Shown in pieces: positions 36,118 to 44,272 of a stretch of DNA of 64,000 nucleotides. Each line of letters begins with the position of its first letter. Position 1 is the first letter of the stretch. The DNA lies in NCBI GenBank assembly GCA_002840245.1, contig PHAA01000002.1, positions 1 to 64,000 on the forward strand, in the 5' to 3' direction. Origin of the DNA: Firmicutes bacterium HGW-Firmicutes-15. GTDB taxonomy: Bacteria > Bacillota > Syntrophomonadia > Syntrophomonadales > Syntrophomonadaceae. A model generated the notes under the pieces. The model did no database searches and was not told the DNA's origin. It saw only the letters and a program-made list of their open reading frames with translations. The translations under genes were made by a program, and so were the position numbers.

Positions 36118-36645
36118 ATGCCACTATTAGGACGAGTGGTTCTCCAGGTCTATAATCTGCTGATGCTGGTGATTGCCGGGGCGGTTGTTGCCGTGTCCTT
36201 GGGGTGGTCTGTCCCCTTGGCCTATTATAATATGGCAGTTTCTATTCCCAATTATAAAATGATAATGGCTGCGTTTGGCATAGTATTAGGACTTATAGCT
36301 TTGATGATGCTGGTTTGGGGATTAAGATCTCCAGCTAGAACCAATTCCGTGCTAGTAGAAAAGGGCCTTGCGGGAGAGGTTTCGATCAGTATTGCTGCTA
36401 TTAAGGTTATTATAATGAAGGCTGTGAAACAGGTGGAGGGAGTTAAAGACTTAAGGCCGATAGTGAGTTATGCTCAAGGTGGTCTGACGGTTAAGCTGCA
36501 TATTATGATTAATCCCGATTACACTGTTCCCGAACTTGCGCAATGCCTCCAATCAGCGGTCAGGGATGATTTGGAGAAAATAGGTGGTCTTCAGGTTGCT
36601 GAAATTAAGGTTCTGGTAGACGATTTTAATGTTGTCAGCAAATAA
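36118..36645 (+). CDS. amaP: AmaP-type alkaline shock membrane anchor protein
   Basis: 175 residues: two membrane helices (about 10-35 and 54-78), then a divergent Asp23-like domain (EVSISIAAIKVIIMKAVKQV, VAEIKVLVDDF). This is the AmaP arrangement, which recruits Asp23 to the membrane. It is followed after nine bases by a DUF2273 protein, the usual third member. Confidence 0.88.
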   Translation: MPLLGRVVLQVYNLLMLVIAGAVVAVSLGWSVPLAYYNMAVSIPNYKMIMAAFGIVLGLIALMMLVWGLRSPARTNSVLVEKGLAGEVSISIAAIKVIIMKAVKQVEGVKDLRPIVSYAQGGLTVKLHIMINPDYTVPELAQCLQSAVRDDLEKIGGLQVAEIKVLVDDFNVVSK

Positions 36646-36654
36646 GGAGGCATT

Positions 36655-36876
36655 ATGTTAGAGAAAATTATACTCTATGTGATAACTGAACATCGTGGTA
36701 AGACTATTGGTATTTTGCTGGGTTTGGCAGCTAGTATACTATTTATCAGCTATGGATTCTGGCGTACGATTTTTATCGTGTTTTGTATCGTCGTAGGGTA
36801 TTTAATTGGTAAAAAACTCGATGAAAATGCCGATCTTGAGGTATGGATGAAAAACCTCTTTAAATCCAAGGACTAG
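36655..36876 (+). CDS. DUF2273 small membrane protein
   Basis: 73 residues with two membrane helices (TIGILLGLAASILFISYGF and IFIVFCIVVGYLIGKKLDE). DUF2273 proteins routinely accompany Asp23/AmaP. Function unknown. Confidence 0.85.
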   Translation: MLEKIILYVITEHRGKTIGILLGLAASILFISYGFWRTIFIVFCIVVGYLIGKKLDENADLEVWMKNLFKSKD

Positions 36877-36901
36877 CAAGGATTCAGGAAGGGAGATAAA
36901 T

Positions 36902-37303
36902 TTGAGCAGAAGAAAAGCCCGGGAACTTGCCTTTAAAGTTCTGTTTCAGGTGGACCAGGTAGATGCTGACCCCCGTGAAGCTTTCGATTACCTTCTTAAG
37001 GAAGCACCCCTACCAGAAAAAGATAGCGAATTTGCATGGGCTTTAATAGTGGGAGCCGTTGATAAATTAGAAGCTTTAGATGCGAACCTTGCTCAGTATT
37101 CCAAAGAATGGACTGTACAGAGAATGCCGTCTGTAGATCGAAATTTATTGCGCCTAGCCAGTTATGAGATACTCTATCTAGAGGGAGCTCAAGCAGTAGT
37201 GGCAATTGACGAGGCGATTGAAATTTCCAAGCGCTACAGTGAACCAGCCTCAGTAGGTTTTATTAATGCGATACTTGACAAGATCCGGGAAGGAAAACAA
37301 TAG
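36902..37303 (+). CDS. nusB: Transcription antitermination factor NusB
   Basis: 133 residues. It opens SRRKARELAFKVLFQVD and ends with YLEGAQAVVAIDEAIEISKRY and GFINAILDKI, the NusB helical bundle that binds boxA RNA with NusE in rRNA antitermination. TTG 36902 follows GGGAG. The gene is in its typical Firmicute context before folD. Confidence 0.95.
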   Translation: MSRRKARELAFKVLFQVDQVDADPREAFDYLLKEAPLPEKDSEFAWALIVGAVDKLEALDANLAQYSKEWTVQRMPSVDRNLLRLASYEILYLEGAQAVVAIDEAIEISKRYSEPASVGFINAILDKIREGKQ

Positions 37304-37309
37304 GAAACA

Positions 37310-37339
37310 GGGAAAACAGAGGGAGGGAAAACAGAGGGA
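37310..37339. repeat. Tandem duplication of a 15-bp unit
   Basis: Two adjacent identical copies of GGGAAAACAGAGGGA, 37310-37324 and 37325-37339. The second copy forms the beginning of the large inverted repeat that follows. Confidence 0.8.
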
Positions 37340-37404
37340 CGTTCTTTTTGTTTCCCCCATTACGATATTGAGCGGGGAAACAAAAAGAACGTCCCTCTGT
37401 TTTC
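37327..37404. repeat. REP-like element: 31-bp perfect inverted repeat
   Basis: Left arm 37327-37357 and right arm 37374-37404 are exact complements over 31 bp, with a 16-base loop. The core GGGACGTTCTTTTTGTTTCC resembles REP-type palindromes spread through many bacterial genomes by REP-associated tyrosine transposases. It lies between nusB and folD and could also form a strong RNA hairpin. No transposase is encoded in the window. Confidence 0.75.
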
Positions 37405-37438
37405 TGTTAATTAAGGATATTGCGAGAGGTGTGGGTTA

Positions 37439-38263
37439 ATGGAAATCATTAGCGGCAAAGCCATAGCGGAAGAGATAAAGGCTGGGTTAAAGGAATCCAA
37501 TGCACAGGCGGGAATTTACCCATGCTTGGCGCTTATAGATGTAGGAGATAACAAAGAGAATTCACTTTACATAGGGCTGAAGAAAAACGCAATAGATGCC
37601 ATAGGCGGAAGCGCAAGAATAATCAAACTTCCAGCGGATACTAAGCGAGAGGATCTGCTGGAACAAATCAAGAATCTGAACCAGGATAAAGATGTAGATG
37701 GGATATTGCTGCAATTGCCGATTCCCGAAACCCTGGAACCATTCCGGGAAGAATTTTTGGAGGCCATTGCACCGTATAAGGATGTGGACGGGTTTTGCCC
37801 TAATAACCGCGGCAGTTTAATGGGGGCTGAGCCAGTTTTTATAAGCTGCGCAGCATTGGCCTGCATGGATATATGCCATAGATTTATGAGTCCCTTGGCA
37901 AAGAAAAAGGTTCTGTTGGTAGGGGATTCTTTTGATGTGATTCAGCCTTTGGCCTTAATGTTCATAAAGGAGCTATGCGAAGTTACTATCATTCCCCAAT
38001 ATTACTCTGATGCAATGGTGGATATTGATATAGCGGTTATTGAAAAAGGTGATCCCCTTGTTGTTAAGAATCAGGGCATCAAAGCAGGAGCGCTGCTCAT
38101 AGATGCTGGGTTTCACTGGTTTCAGGACCGCACATGTGGAAATGTAGACCGGGATGCGGTTATGGGGGTAGATGGTTATCTCCTGCCAGTTCCCGGCGGA
38201 ATGGGTCCACTGCTGATTGCCCACTTGATGAAAAACTTATCCCAGGCGGCTCGTAAGGAATAG
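37439..38263 (+). CDS. folD: FolD-like methylene-tetrahydrofolate dehydrogenase/cyclohydrolase, divergent
   Basis: 274 residues in the normal folD position before xseA. The catalytic YIGLKKN (Tyr-x3-Lys), DGILLQLPIPE, KDVDGFCPNN and PVPGGMGPLLIAHL are kept. The nucleotide-binding loop is not: where FolD has G-R-S-x-I/V-V-G-x-P this protein has GDSFDVIQP, and the PCTPxG segment reads ISCAALAC. It may have changed cofactor preference or kept mainly cyclohydrolase activity. One-carbon metabolism is the expected role; the activity is uncertain. Confidence 0.75.
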   Translation: MEIISGKAIAEEIKAGLKESNAQAGIYPCLALIDVGDNKENSLYIGLKKNAIDAIGGSARIIKLPADTKREDLLEQIKNLNQDKDVDGILLQLPIPETLEPFREEFLEAIAPYKDVDGFCPNNRGSLMGAEPVFISCAALACMDICHRFMSPLAKKKVLLVGDSFDVIQPLALMFIKELCEVTIIPQYYSDAMVDIDIAVIEKGDPLVVKNQGIKAGALLIDAGFHWFQDRTCGNVDRDAVMGVDGYLLPVPGGMGPLLIAHLMKNLSQAARKE

Positions 38264-38277
38264 AAGAGGTTAGAATT

Positions 38278-39495
38278 GTGAAAGATTACATAACAGTAGG
38301 GATGCTCAACGCCTATATCAGTCGTTTGTTGGATCATGATGATATATTGCAGAATTTTTGGCTGAAGGGTGAAATATCTGGGTTCAGGTTGTATCAGCAA
38401 TCCGGGCATATTTACTTTACCCTGAAAGATGAGGATGCAGCGGTTAGCTGTGTCATGTTCAAGGGCAAAGGTCAAAACCTAAAATTTAAACCTGAGGATG
38501 GCATGGAAGTGCTGCTCAGAGGCAGCGTTTCGGTTTTTGCCAGGCAGGGTAAATACCAGGTATATGTCGAAGAGATGCAGCCTTACGGGAAGGGTGGACT
38601 GTTCCTGCACCTGGAACAATTGAAGGCGAGGCTGGCTGCTGAAGGTTATTTTGGGCTGGAAAAGAAAAAGGTGATACCCCGAATGGTTAGTCGGGTGGGG
38701 ATAGTTAGCTCCCAGGACGGAGCCGCTCTTCGGGATATATTAAAGGTTCTTAAGCAACGCCATGCCGGGGTAGAGGTAGTTATTGCTCATAGCTCCGTAC
38801 AGGGACCAGAAGCCCCTCGGGAGCTTGCCCAGGGGATTCGGCTCCTCAATGAATACGGCGAACTGGATGTTATCATTGTTGGGCGTGGAGGAGGTTCCCT
38901 GGAAGACCTGATGGCCTTCAACAGCGAGGAACTGGTCTATGCAATTTATGAATCCCGAATACCAGTGATTTCGGGGGTTGGACATGAGGTGGATTTCAGT
39001 CTGTGTGACCTGGCAGCGGACGTAAGAGCTGCCACACCAACCCAGGCCGCTCAGTATGCGGTGCCAGACTATGGAACTATACAAAAGGATTTTGAAAACC
39101 TCACCGCCAGGTTAGCCCGTTTAATGAACCGTACCCTTTCCAACCGGGAGGAAAGGCTGGATAGGATCATGATGAAGAAGGTATGGAAAGAACCTCGCCT
39201 CCTGTTGCACAAAAAGGAGGAGCTTTTGCAGGAAAAACAGAAGAGACTAAAGAAAGCACTAGAAGAAAATTTAAAGGAAAATGGTCATAAATTAGCCCTA
39301 GCCGTAGCAGGCCTGGATAATCTTAGCCCGTTAAGGGTAATGACCAGGGGCTATGCAATCCTAAGCAAGGGTGAACGGGTGGTTAAAGATATACAGGATG
39401 TAGAAATTGGGGACGAATTGCAGGCTGCACTGGCCAATGGGCAGTTAAAAGTGGTGATAACAGGTAAGGGGAAGGTAAAGAGATGGAAAGTGTAA
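38278..39495 (+). CDS. xseA: Exodeoxyribonuclease VII large subunit
   Basis: 405 residues. N-terminal OB fold (NFWLKGEISGFRLYQQSGHIYFTLKDE), catalytic domain with GIVSSQDGAALRDIL, GRGGGSLEDLMAFN and GHEVDFSLCDLAADVRAATPTQAAQ, then a coiled coil. It degrades single-stranded DNA with XseB. GTG 38278 is the start. It overlaps xseB. Confidence 0.96.
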   Translation: MKDYITVGMLNAYISRLLDHDDILQNFWLKGEISGFRLYQQSGHIYFTLKDEDAAVSCVMFKGKGQNLKFKPEDGMEVLLRGSVSVFARQGKYQVYVEEMQPYGKGGLFLHLEQLKARLAAEGYFGLEKKKVIPRMVSRVGIVSSQDGAALRDILKVLKQRHAGVEVVIAHSSVQGPEAPRELAQGIRLLNEYGELDVIIVGRGGGSLEDLMAFNSEELVYAIYESRIPVISGVGHEVDFSLCDLAADVRAATPTQAAQYAVPDYGTIQKDFENLTARLARLMNRTLSNREERLDRIMMKKVWKEPRLLLHKKEELLQEKQKRLKKALEENLKENGHKLALAVAGLDNLSPLRVMTRGYAILSKGERVVKDIQDVEIGDELQAALANGQLKVVITGKGKVKRWKV

Positions 39496-39704
39496 ATTTC
39501 GACAGCGCTTTGGAAAAACTGGAGAGAATAGTGGAGCAGTTAGAGTCCGGTCAGTTAAGCTTGGAGGATGCTTTGGTAGTATTTGAAGAAGGGGTGAAAC
39601 TATCCCTCTACTGCCAGAAGGAACTGAAAAAAACCGATGGCAAGGTCAGTCGCCTGCTCAAAAAGCTGAATGGAGAACTGGAAATGCTTGAATTTGAAGC
39701 GTAA
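39483..39704 (+). CDS. xseB: Exodeoxyribonuclease VII small subunit
   Basis: 73 residues, two helices: FDSALEKLERIVEQLESGQL and LEDALVVFEEGVKLSLYCQK match the family closely. Start ATG 39483 lies inside the xseA 3' end. Confidence 0.95.
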   Translation: MESVNFDSALEKLERIVEQLESGQLSLEDALVVFEEGVKLSLYCQKELKKTDGKVSRLLKKLNGELEMLEFEA

Positions 39705-39728
39705 AACACCTGGGAAAGGAATTAAGAG

Positions 39729-40631
39729 ATGAGTTTTAATATTGACTTTTTTACGCAAGAACTGAGAACGCGAAAAGAATATATTGAGAACTGTTTGGAG
39801 AAGTTTTTAGGGGATGAATCTCGAAATCCGGTTCTCATTCATCAGGCGATGCATTATGCAGTGCTAAACGGGGGGAAAAGGTTAAGACCTATTATGGTAT
39901 TGGAAGGAGCCAGAATTGCAGGAGGAAAAGTCGAAAGCGTTATACCTACTGCCTGTGCGATTGAAATGATCCATTCCTATTCATTGGTTCATGACGACCT
40001 TCCAGCAATGGATGATGACGATTTTCGTCGGGGCCAACCTACTTGCCACAAGGTATTTGGGGAAGCCAATGCGATCCTTACAGGAGATGCTCTTCTAACC
40101 GGGGCCTTTGAGGTGATGGCAGATAATGCCCTTATTGATGGAATAGAGTTAAAAGATGTAGTGAGGGTTATTCGAGAGGTGGCTCATGCTGCTGGCAGCC
40201 AGGGGATGATAGGTGGTCAGGTTTTGGACCTGGCAGGTGAAGACCAGACTGTGGCTTACTTTCTAAGTGTACTACATGGTTTAAAGACCGGGGAACTTTT
40301 CAAGGCTTCTTTGCGAGCTGGGGCTATTTTAAACAGAATGGATGAGGCGGGGCTGGAAGCCCTTACCCAGTTTGGTCATAATTTTGGACTAGCCTTTCAG
40401 ATTACAGATGATATTCTTGATGTTACTGGGGATCAAAGCTTAATTGGCAAGCCGGTAGGAAGTGATGAAAAAAATGTTCGCACCACCTATATAAGTCTAT
40501 TTGGGGTTGAGGGGGCTAAAGAAAAGGCCCAAGAAAGCGTTCAAGCCTGTTTGGAAAGCTTGGCTGTTTTCGGCTCCGAGGCAGATTTTCTGCGCGACTT
40601 GGCTTGGTTTACCTTGTACCGCACTTCATAG
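39729..40631 (+). CDS. ispA: Geranyl/farnesyl diphosphate synthase
   Basis: 300 residues. First aspartate-rich motif DDLPAMDDDDFRRGQPT, second DDILD, with GGKRLRP near the start and KTGELF in between. It condenses isopentenyl diphosphate to C10-C15 products. dxs, the pathway entry enzyme, lies in the same ancestral gene block but is now about 9 kb away, beyond the inserted hydrogenase genes. Confidence 0.95.
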   Translation: MSFNIDFFTQELRTRKEYIENCLEKFLGDESRNPVLIHQAMHYAVLNGGKRLRPIMVLEGARIAGGKVESVIPTACAIEMIHSYSLVHDDLPAMDDDDFRRGQPTCHKVFGEANAILTGDALLTGAFEVMADNALIDGIELKDVVRVIREVAHAAGSQGMIGGQVLDLAGEDQTVAYFLSVLHGLKTGELFKASLRAGAILNRMDEAGLEALTQFGHNFGLAFQITDDILDVTGDQSLIGKPVGSDEKNVRTTYISLFGVEGAKEKAQESVQACLESLAVFGSEADFLRDLAWFTLYRTS

Positions 40632-40673
40632 CAGGGAAATTAAAAATAAATATTGAGACTTGCCTTTTTATAC

Positions 40674-41132
40674 TTATTCATCTTTGGCGACTAAAACCAG
40701 GCATTTGGCATGCTGGAGTACATAATTGGAAACGCTGCCCATAAAAAACCTGTTTACTGCGCTGCGGTTATGGGAACCTACGCTAATAAGGTCAATTTGA
40801 TTATTTTCCGCAAATTGGACCACCATTTTGCCGGGACTGCCATCCAGGATTTCCGTAAATACCGGAATATTCTTTTGACTTACATTGTCTGCTGCTTCTT
40901 GAAGAATTTTTTTAAGGTAGCTGTGAGTATTATCATACAGATAGTTGATTATCGAAGTGTTGTCTGGATATATACCGTCAGACGCTATGGTTCCCTGGTA
41001 AACAACGGGAATAATATAGGCGGAAGTAATATATATTACTGCACCTGTGTTTTCAGCAATCTCGATAGCGGCCTCCAATGCTTTCTGAGCCTGACGCCCA
41101 TCATCATACGCTACAAGTATTCTTTTTATCAT
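40674..41132 (-). CDS. Universal stress protein, UspA family
   Basis: 152 residues from ATG 41132 (GGAGG upstream on the minus strand). The opening KRILVAYDDGRQAQKAL and the ATP-binding tail VGSHNRSAVNRFFMGSVSNYV match the ATP-binding UspA subfamily. Convergent with ispA and divergent from the aldehyde dehydrogenase gene; marks the left end of the inserted block. Confidence 0.92.
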   Translation of the reverse strand: MIKRILVAYDDGRQAQKALEAAIEIAENTGAVIYITSAYIIPVVYQGTIASDGIYPDNTSIINYLYDNTHSYLKKILQEAADNVSQKNIPVFTEILDGSPGKMVVQFAENNQIDLISVGSHNRSAVNRFFMGSVSNYVLQHAKCLVLVAKDE

Positions 41133-41138
41133 GATCAA

Positions 41139-41475
41139 ACCTCCATATCAATACTATCTTTATCACAACTGCCACAAAAATGATTATTCGCTTCTATATG
41201 CTCATTTATGAGTAAACATTTCATTTATAATATATTATTAGTTTAGACATCCTTGTTCATCCTGTAAAGTATGACCCTATTCTAGCGTCACAACAAAAAT
41301 ATGCTGATAAATATAGTGCTTGCCGTCTGTGCAGGTACTTTTTTGTGCGCCCAGCCTGGTTCATAGCCGGTGGGTTGAAGACAACCATAATAAAGATATA
41401 TGAATTTAATCGTATTAGCAGAGATGCAAATATCCATACTATATCTGACTTGATATCTGGAAAAGGGGACTTTAT
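41139..41475. other. Divergent intergenic region, UspA / aldehyde dehydrogenase
   Basis: AT-rich at 41160-41245. At 41310-41390 a GC-richer patch holds a hairpin GGTTG-aaga-CAACC (41373-41386) and a looser CCTGG/CCGG pairing before it. I recognise no riboswitch and no clear promoter. AAAAGGGG at 41461-41468 is the ribosome-binding site of the aldehyde dehydrogenase. Confidence 0.3.
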
Positions 41476-43077
41476 ATGCAGAACATAGATAGCAGCAAAT
41501 TATATCCATCCATTGCAAGTATACCAGATGCTTTCAGGCTGAATAATTATAAGGATGAAGCGAAATATTTAATTGATGGGAAAATAATGACCTGTGAAAA
41601 CAGTGCACAGGTTTATTCCCCTATTTGTTATGAAGATGGTGAATCTGAAAAACGCTTTAGAATAGGGCGTTTATCTTTATTAGATGAGAATGAAGCCAAA
41701 AGAGCTCTTCAGGCTGCTGAAAATGCCTATGCTTCAGGCATGGGAGAATGGCCGCAAATGTCGGTTGATGCACGCATAAAGCATATTGAGGACTTTGCCG
41801 AGCGAATACGGGAACAGGAGAAAGAGTTTACTCTTCTGGAGATGTGGGAAATAGCTAAGACTTACAATAGCTGCCGGGATGAGTTTAAAAGGACAGTTGA
41901 CTATATTCAGGATACCATTGACCGTCTGCAGGAATTGGATGCCAGCTCAAATTCTATAAAAAACGTGGAAGGATTCATTGCGCAGATTAGACGCTGTCCC
42001 TTGGGAGTAAGCCTAATTATGGGTCCTTTTAACTACCCGCTCAACGAAACCTTTGCCATGCTTTTGCCCGCTTTAATTATGGGTAATACGGCAGTGGTTA
42101 AACTACCTAAATATGGATGCTTATGCCAGGAGCCATTATTGAATGCATTTGCGTCTTCCTTTCCACCTGGAGTTATAAATATTATCAATGGTGATGGACC
42201 AACCATAATACCACCCATTTTAAAACCAGGCAGTCTAGCTGTATTAGGTTTTATAGGTTCAACCGCGGTGGCCAAAAAGATTATCGCTCAGCATCCCTAT
42301 AATAATCGCATGAGGACAATACTTGGCTTGGAAGCTAAGAATCCTGCCTTTGTTTTTCCTGATTGTGACATTAAGCTAAGCGTAAAGGAATGTGTTAATG
42401 GAGCCTTGGAGTTTAACGGCCAGCGCTGTACCGCCATAAAACATATTTGGGTGCATTCCGATATAACCGAAAAATTTTTAAGCGAGTTAAATTTAGAAAT
42501 TGCCAGGATAAAGTGTGGCATGCCTTGGGAGGAAGGGGTAATGATAACTCCGCTGGCCGAAGATAATAAATGTGCCCAGCTATCCCAGTGGATTCAAGAT
42601 GCCCAGAGTAAAGGTGCGCACATTGCAAATCCAGGAGGGGGAAAGTTTACTGCTAACCTTTTTTACCCCACGGTCTTATATCCGACTAGCAGTGCTATGG
42701 ATATTTATAATATAGAACAGTTTGGTCCGGTAATCCCCGTAAGTTCCTTTTCTACTCTGGAAGAAATACTAGCTTATATGCAGGCGAGTCCGGTTGGCCA
42801 GCAAGCCAGTATTTTCACCAGTTCTTCAATTAATGCTGCGCCGCTAATAGATATTCTGGTAAACCAGGTTTCACGAATTAATCTTAATGCCCAGTGCCGA
42901 AGGGGGCCTGATGAGCTTCCTTTTACCGGACGCAAGGATTCGGCTGAAGGAACCTTGTCTGTGCACGATGCTTTGCGGGCTTTTTCCATTCGGTCCCTGG
43001 TGGTTGCCAATGAGCAGGGTCGGGAATTATTCTTGCGGACTATTGAAAGCAACAATTCGAAATTTCTTAGGATATGA
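41476..43077 (+). CDS. Aldehyde dehydrogenase, GapN-like (non-phosphorylating G3P dehydrogenase type)
   Basis: 533 residues of the NAD(P)-dependent aldehyde dehydrogenase superfamily. The GapN-like signature is MGPFNYPLNETFAMLLPAL, and KLPKYGCLCQEPLLNAFASSF follows. Catalytic residues are Cys in FNGQRCTAIK and Glu in LGLEAKNPAFV; the cofactor loop is GFIGSTAVAKKI. Plant and bacterial GapN enzymes oxidise glyceraldehyde-3-phosphate to 3-phosphoglycerate with NADP. The N-terminus is about 40 residues longer than usual. It stands before the hydrogenase genes; a shared role is possible but not shown. Confidence 0.82.
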   Translation: MQNIDSSKLYPSIASIPDAFRLNNYKDEAKYLIDGKIMTCENSAQVYSPICYEDGESEKRFRIGRLSLLDENEAKRALQAAENAYASGMGEWPQMSVDARIKHIEDFAERIREQEKEFTLLEMWEIAKTYNSCRDEFKRTVDYIQDTIDRLQELDASSNSIKNVEGFIAQIRRCPLGVSLIMGPFNYPLNETFAMLLPALIMGNTAVVKLPKYGCLCQEPLLNAFASSFPPGVINIINGDGPTIIPPILKPGSLAVLGFIGSTAVAKKIIAQHPYNNRMRTILGLEAKNPAFVFPDCDIKLSVKECVNGALEFNGQRCTAIKHIWVHSDITEKFLSELNLEIARIKCGMPWEEGVMITPLAEDNKCAQLSQWIQDAQSKGAHIANPGGGKFTANLFYPTVLYPTSSAMDIYNIEQFGPVIPVSSFSTLEEILAYMQASPVGQQASIFTSSSINAAPLIDILVNQVSRINLNAQCRRGPDELPFTGRKDSAEGTLSVHDALRAFSIRSLVVANEQGRELFLRTIESNNSKFLRI

Positions 43078-43177
43078 AAAAAGTGTTTTTATGAATCTAT
43101 AATCTCATTTTTTGCGGTAGTGAATAGTTAACTCATATATGGAAACAATATCAATAAATTTGCAAAGGGAGGTTAGC

Positions 43178-44269
43178 GTGGTGAATGAGACCTTTTACCA
43201 GGAAATGCGTCGTAAGGGTTATTCTCGGCGTGATTTTCTTAAAATGTGTGGTCTTTTGACCGCAGTTCTGGGATTGGAGGCGTCTTTTACCTCTAGGATA
43301 GCTAATGCGCTGGAAACCAAGCCCCGTTTACCGGTAATTTATTTGAGTCTGCAGGAATGCACCTGCTGTGCGGAGTCCTTTATTAGGACAGCCCATCCTT
43401 TGTTATCGGAATTACTTTTCAATATGATTTCCCTGGATTATATGGAAACTTTACAAGCTGCTTCTGGGCTCCAGGCTGAGGAAGCTAAAATGAAAACCAT
43501 GCAGGACTACAAAGGACACTATCTGGTAGTAGTGGAAGGAAGCATACCCCTAAACGATGATGGTATCTATTGCACTATTGGAGGGAGGTCGGCCAAAGAT
43601 ATTTTGCTGGAAGCAGCTCAAAATTCTGTAGCCGTAATAGCCTACGGATCTTGCGCAACTAATACCTGCGTACAGGGAGCATACCCTAATCCTACCGGCG
43701 CCGTACCCGTAAAAAACATTGTTGCGCACGTACCGGTCATTGATGTGCCGGGTTGCCCGCCAATTGCGGAGGTCATTGCTGGAGTTATAGCTCATTATCT
43801 AACCTTTGACCGGCTCCCCGAACTAACCAACTTGGGTCGACCCAAGGCCTTTTACAATCATCGCATTCATGATAACTGCAATCGCCGGGCTTTCTTCGAT
43901 GCCGGTATGTTTGTGGAAAACTTCGATGATGATGGAGCCAAACAGGGCTGGTGTTTGTACAAGGTGGGTTGTAAAGGACCGACCACTTATAATGCCTGTG
44001 CTATTACCCAATGGAACAACGGGGTTAGCTATCCCATTAAATCCGGCCATCCCTGTATAGGTTGTTCGGAACCAGGTTTCTATGATAATTTCCCCATGTA
44101 TGAGCATCTGGCTCATGTTCCGATAACCGCCATGCCCTTTGAACCTGATAAGATTGGGAAGTGGATTACCGGGTTGACAGTTGCCGGGGTAGCAGCACAT
44201 GGGGTGGCCACGGGTGTAATAAAAAGGCTGGACAAAGAACCGAGAAAAGATGAGGAGGCGGGGAAATAA
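43178..44269 (+). CDS. hyaA: NiFe hydrogenase small subunit, group 1, Tat-exported, six-Cys proximal cluster
   Basis: 363 residues from GTG 43178 (AAAGGGAGG upstream). The twin-arginine signal is YSRRDFLKMCGLLTAVLG. Proximal-cluster cysteines are 61, 63, 64, 159, 164 and 193, exactly colinear with the six Cys of E. coli Hyd-1 HyaA, whose extra Cys19 and Cys120 build the oxygen-tolerant [4Fe-3S] cluster. Medial and distal cluster ligands (HPCIGCSEPG, HDNCNRR, CKGPTTYNAC) follow, and a C-terminal hydrophobic helix anchors it. Faces the outside with HyaB; electrons pass to or from cytochrome b. Confidence 0.93.
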   Translation: MVNETFYQEMRRKGYSRRDFLKMCGLLTAVLGLEASFTSRIANALETKPRLPVIYLSLQECTCCAESFIRTAHPLLSELLFNMISLDYMETLQAASGLQAEEAKMKTMQDYKGHYLVVVEGSIPLNDDGIYCTIGGRSAKDILLEAAQNSVAVIAYGSCATNTCVQGAYPNPTGAVPVKNIVAHVPVIDVPGCPPIAEVIAGVIAHYLTFDRLPELTNLGRPKAFYNHRIHDNCNRRAFFDAGMFVENFDDDGAKQGWCLYKVGCKGPTTYNACAITQWNNGVSYPIKSGHPCIGCSEPGFYDNFPMYEHLAHVPITAMPFEPDKIGKWITGLTVAGVAAHGVATGVIKRLDKEPRKDEEAGK

Positions 44270-44272
44270 GCC

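Noticed and set aside
40710-41183. 157-codon plus-strand frame
   Set aside because: Antisense to the universal stress protein gene, which has clear family motifs and a good ribosome-binding site.
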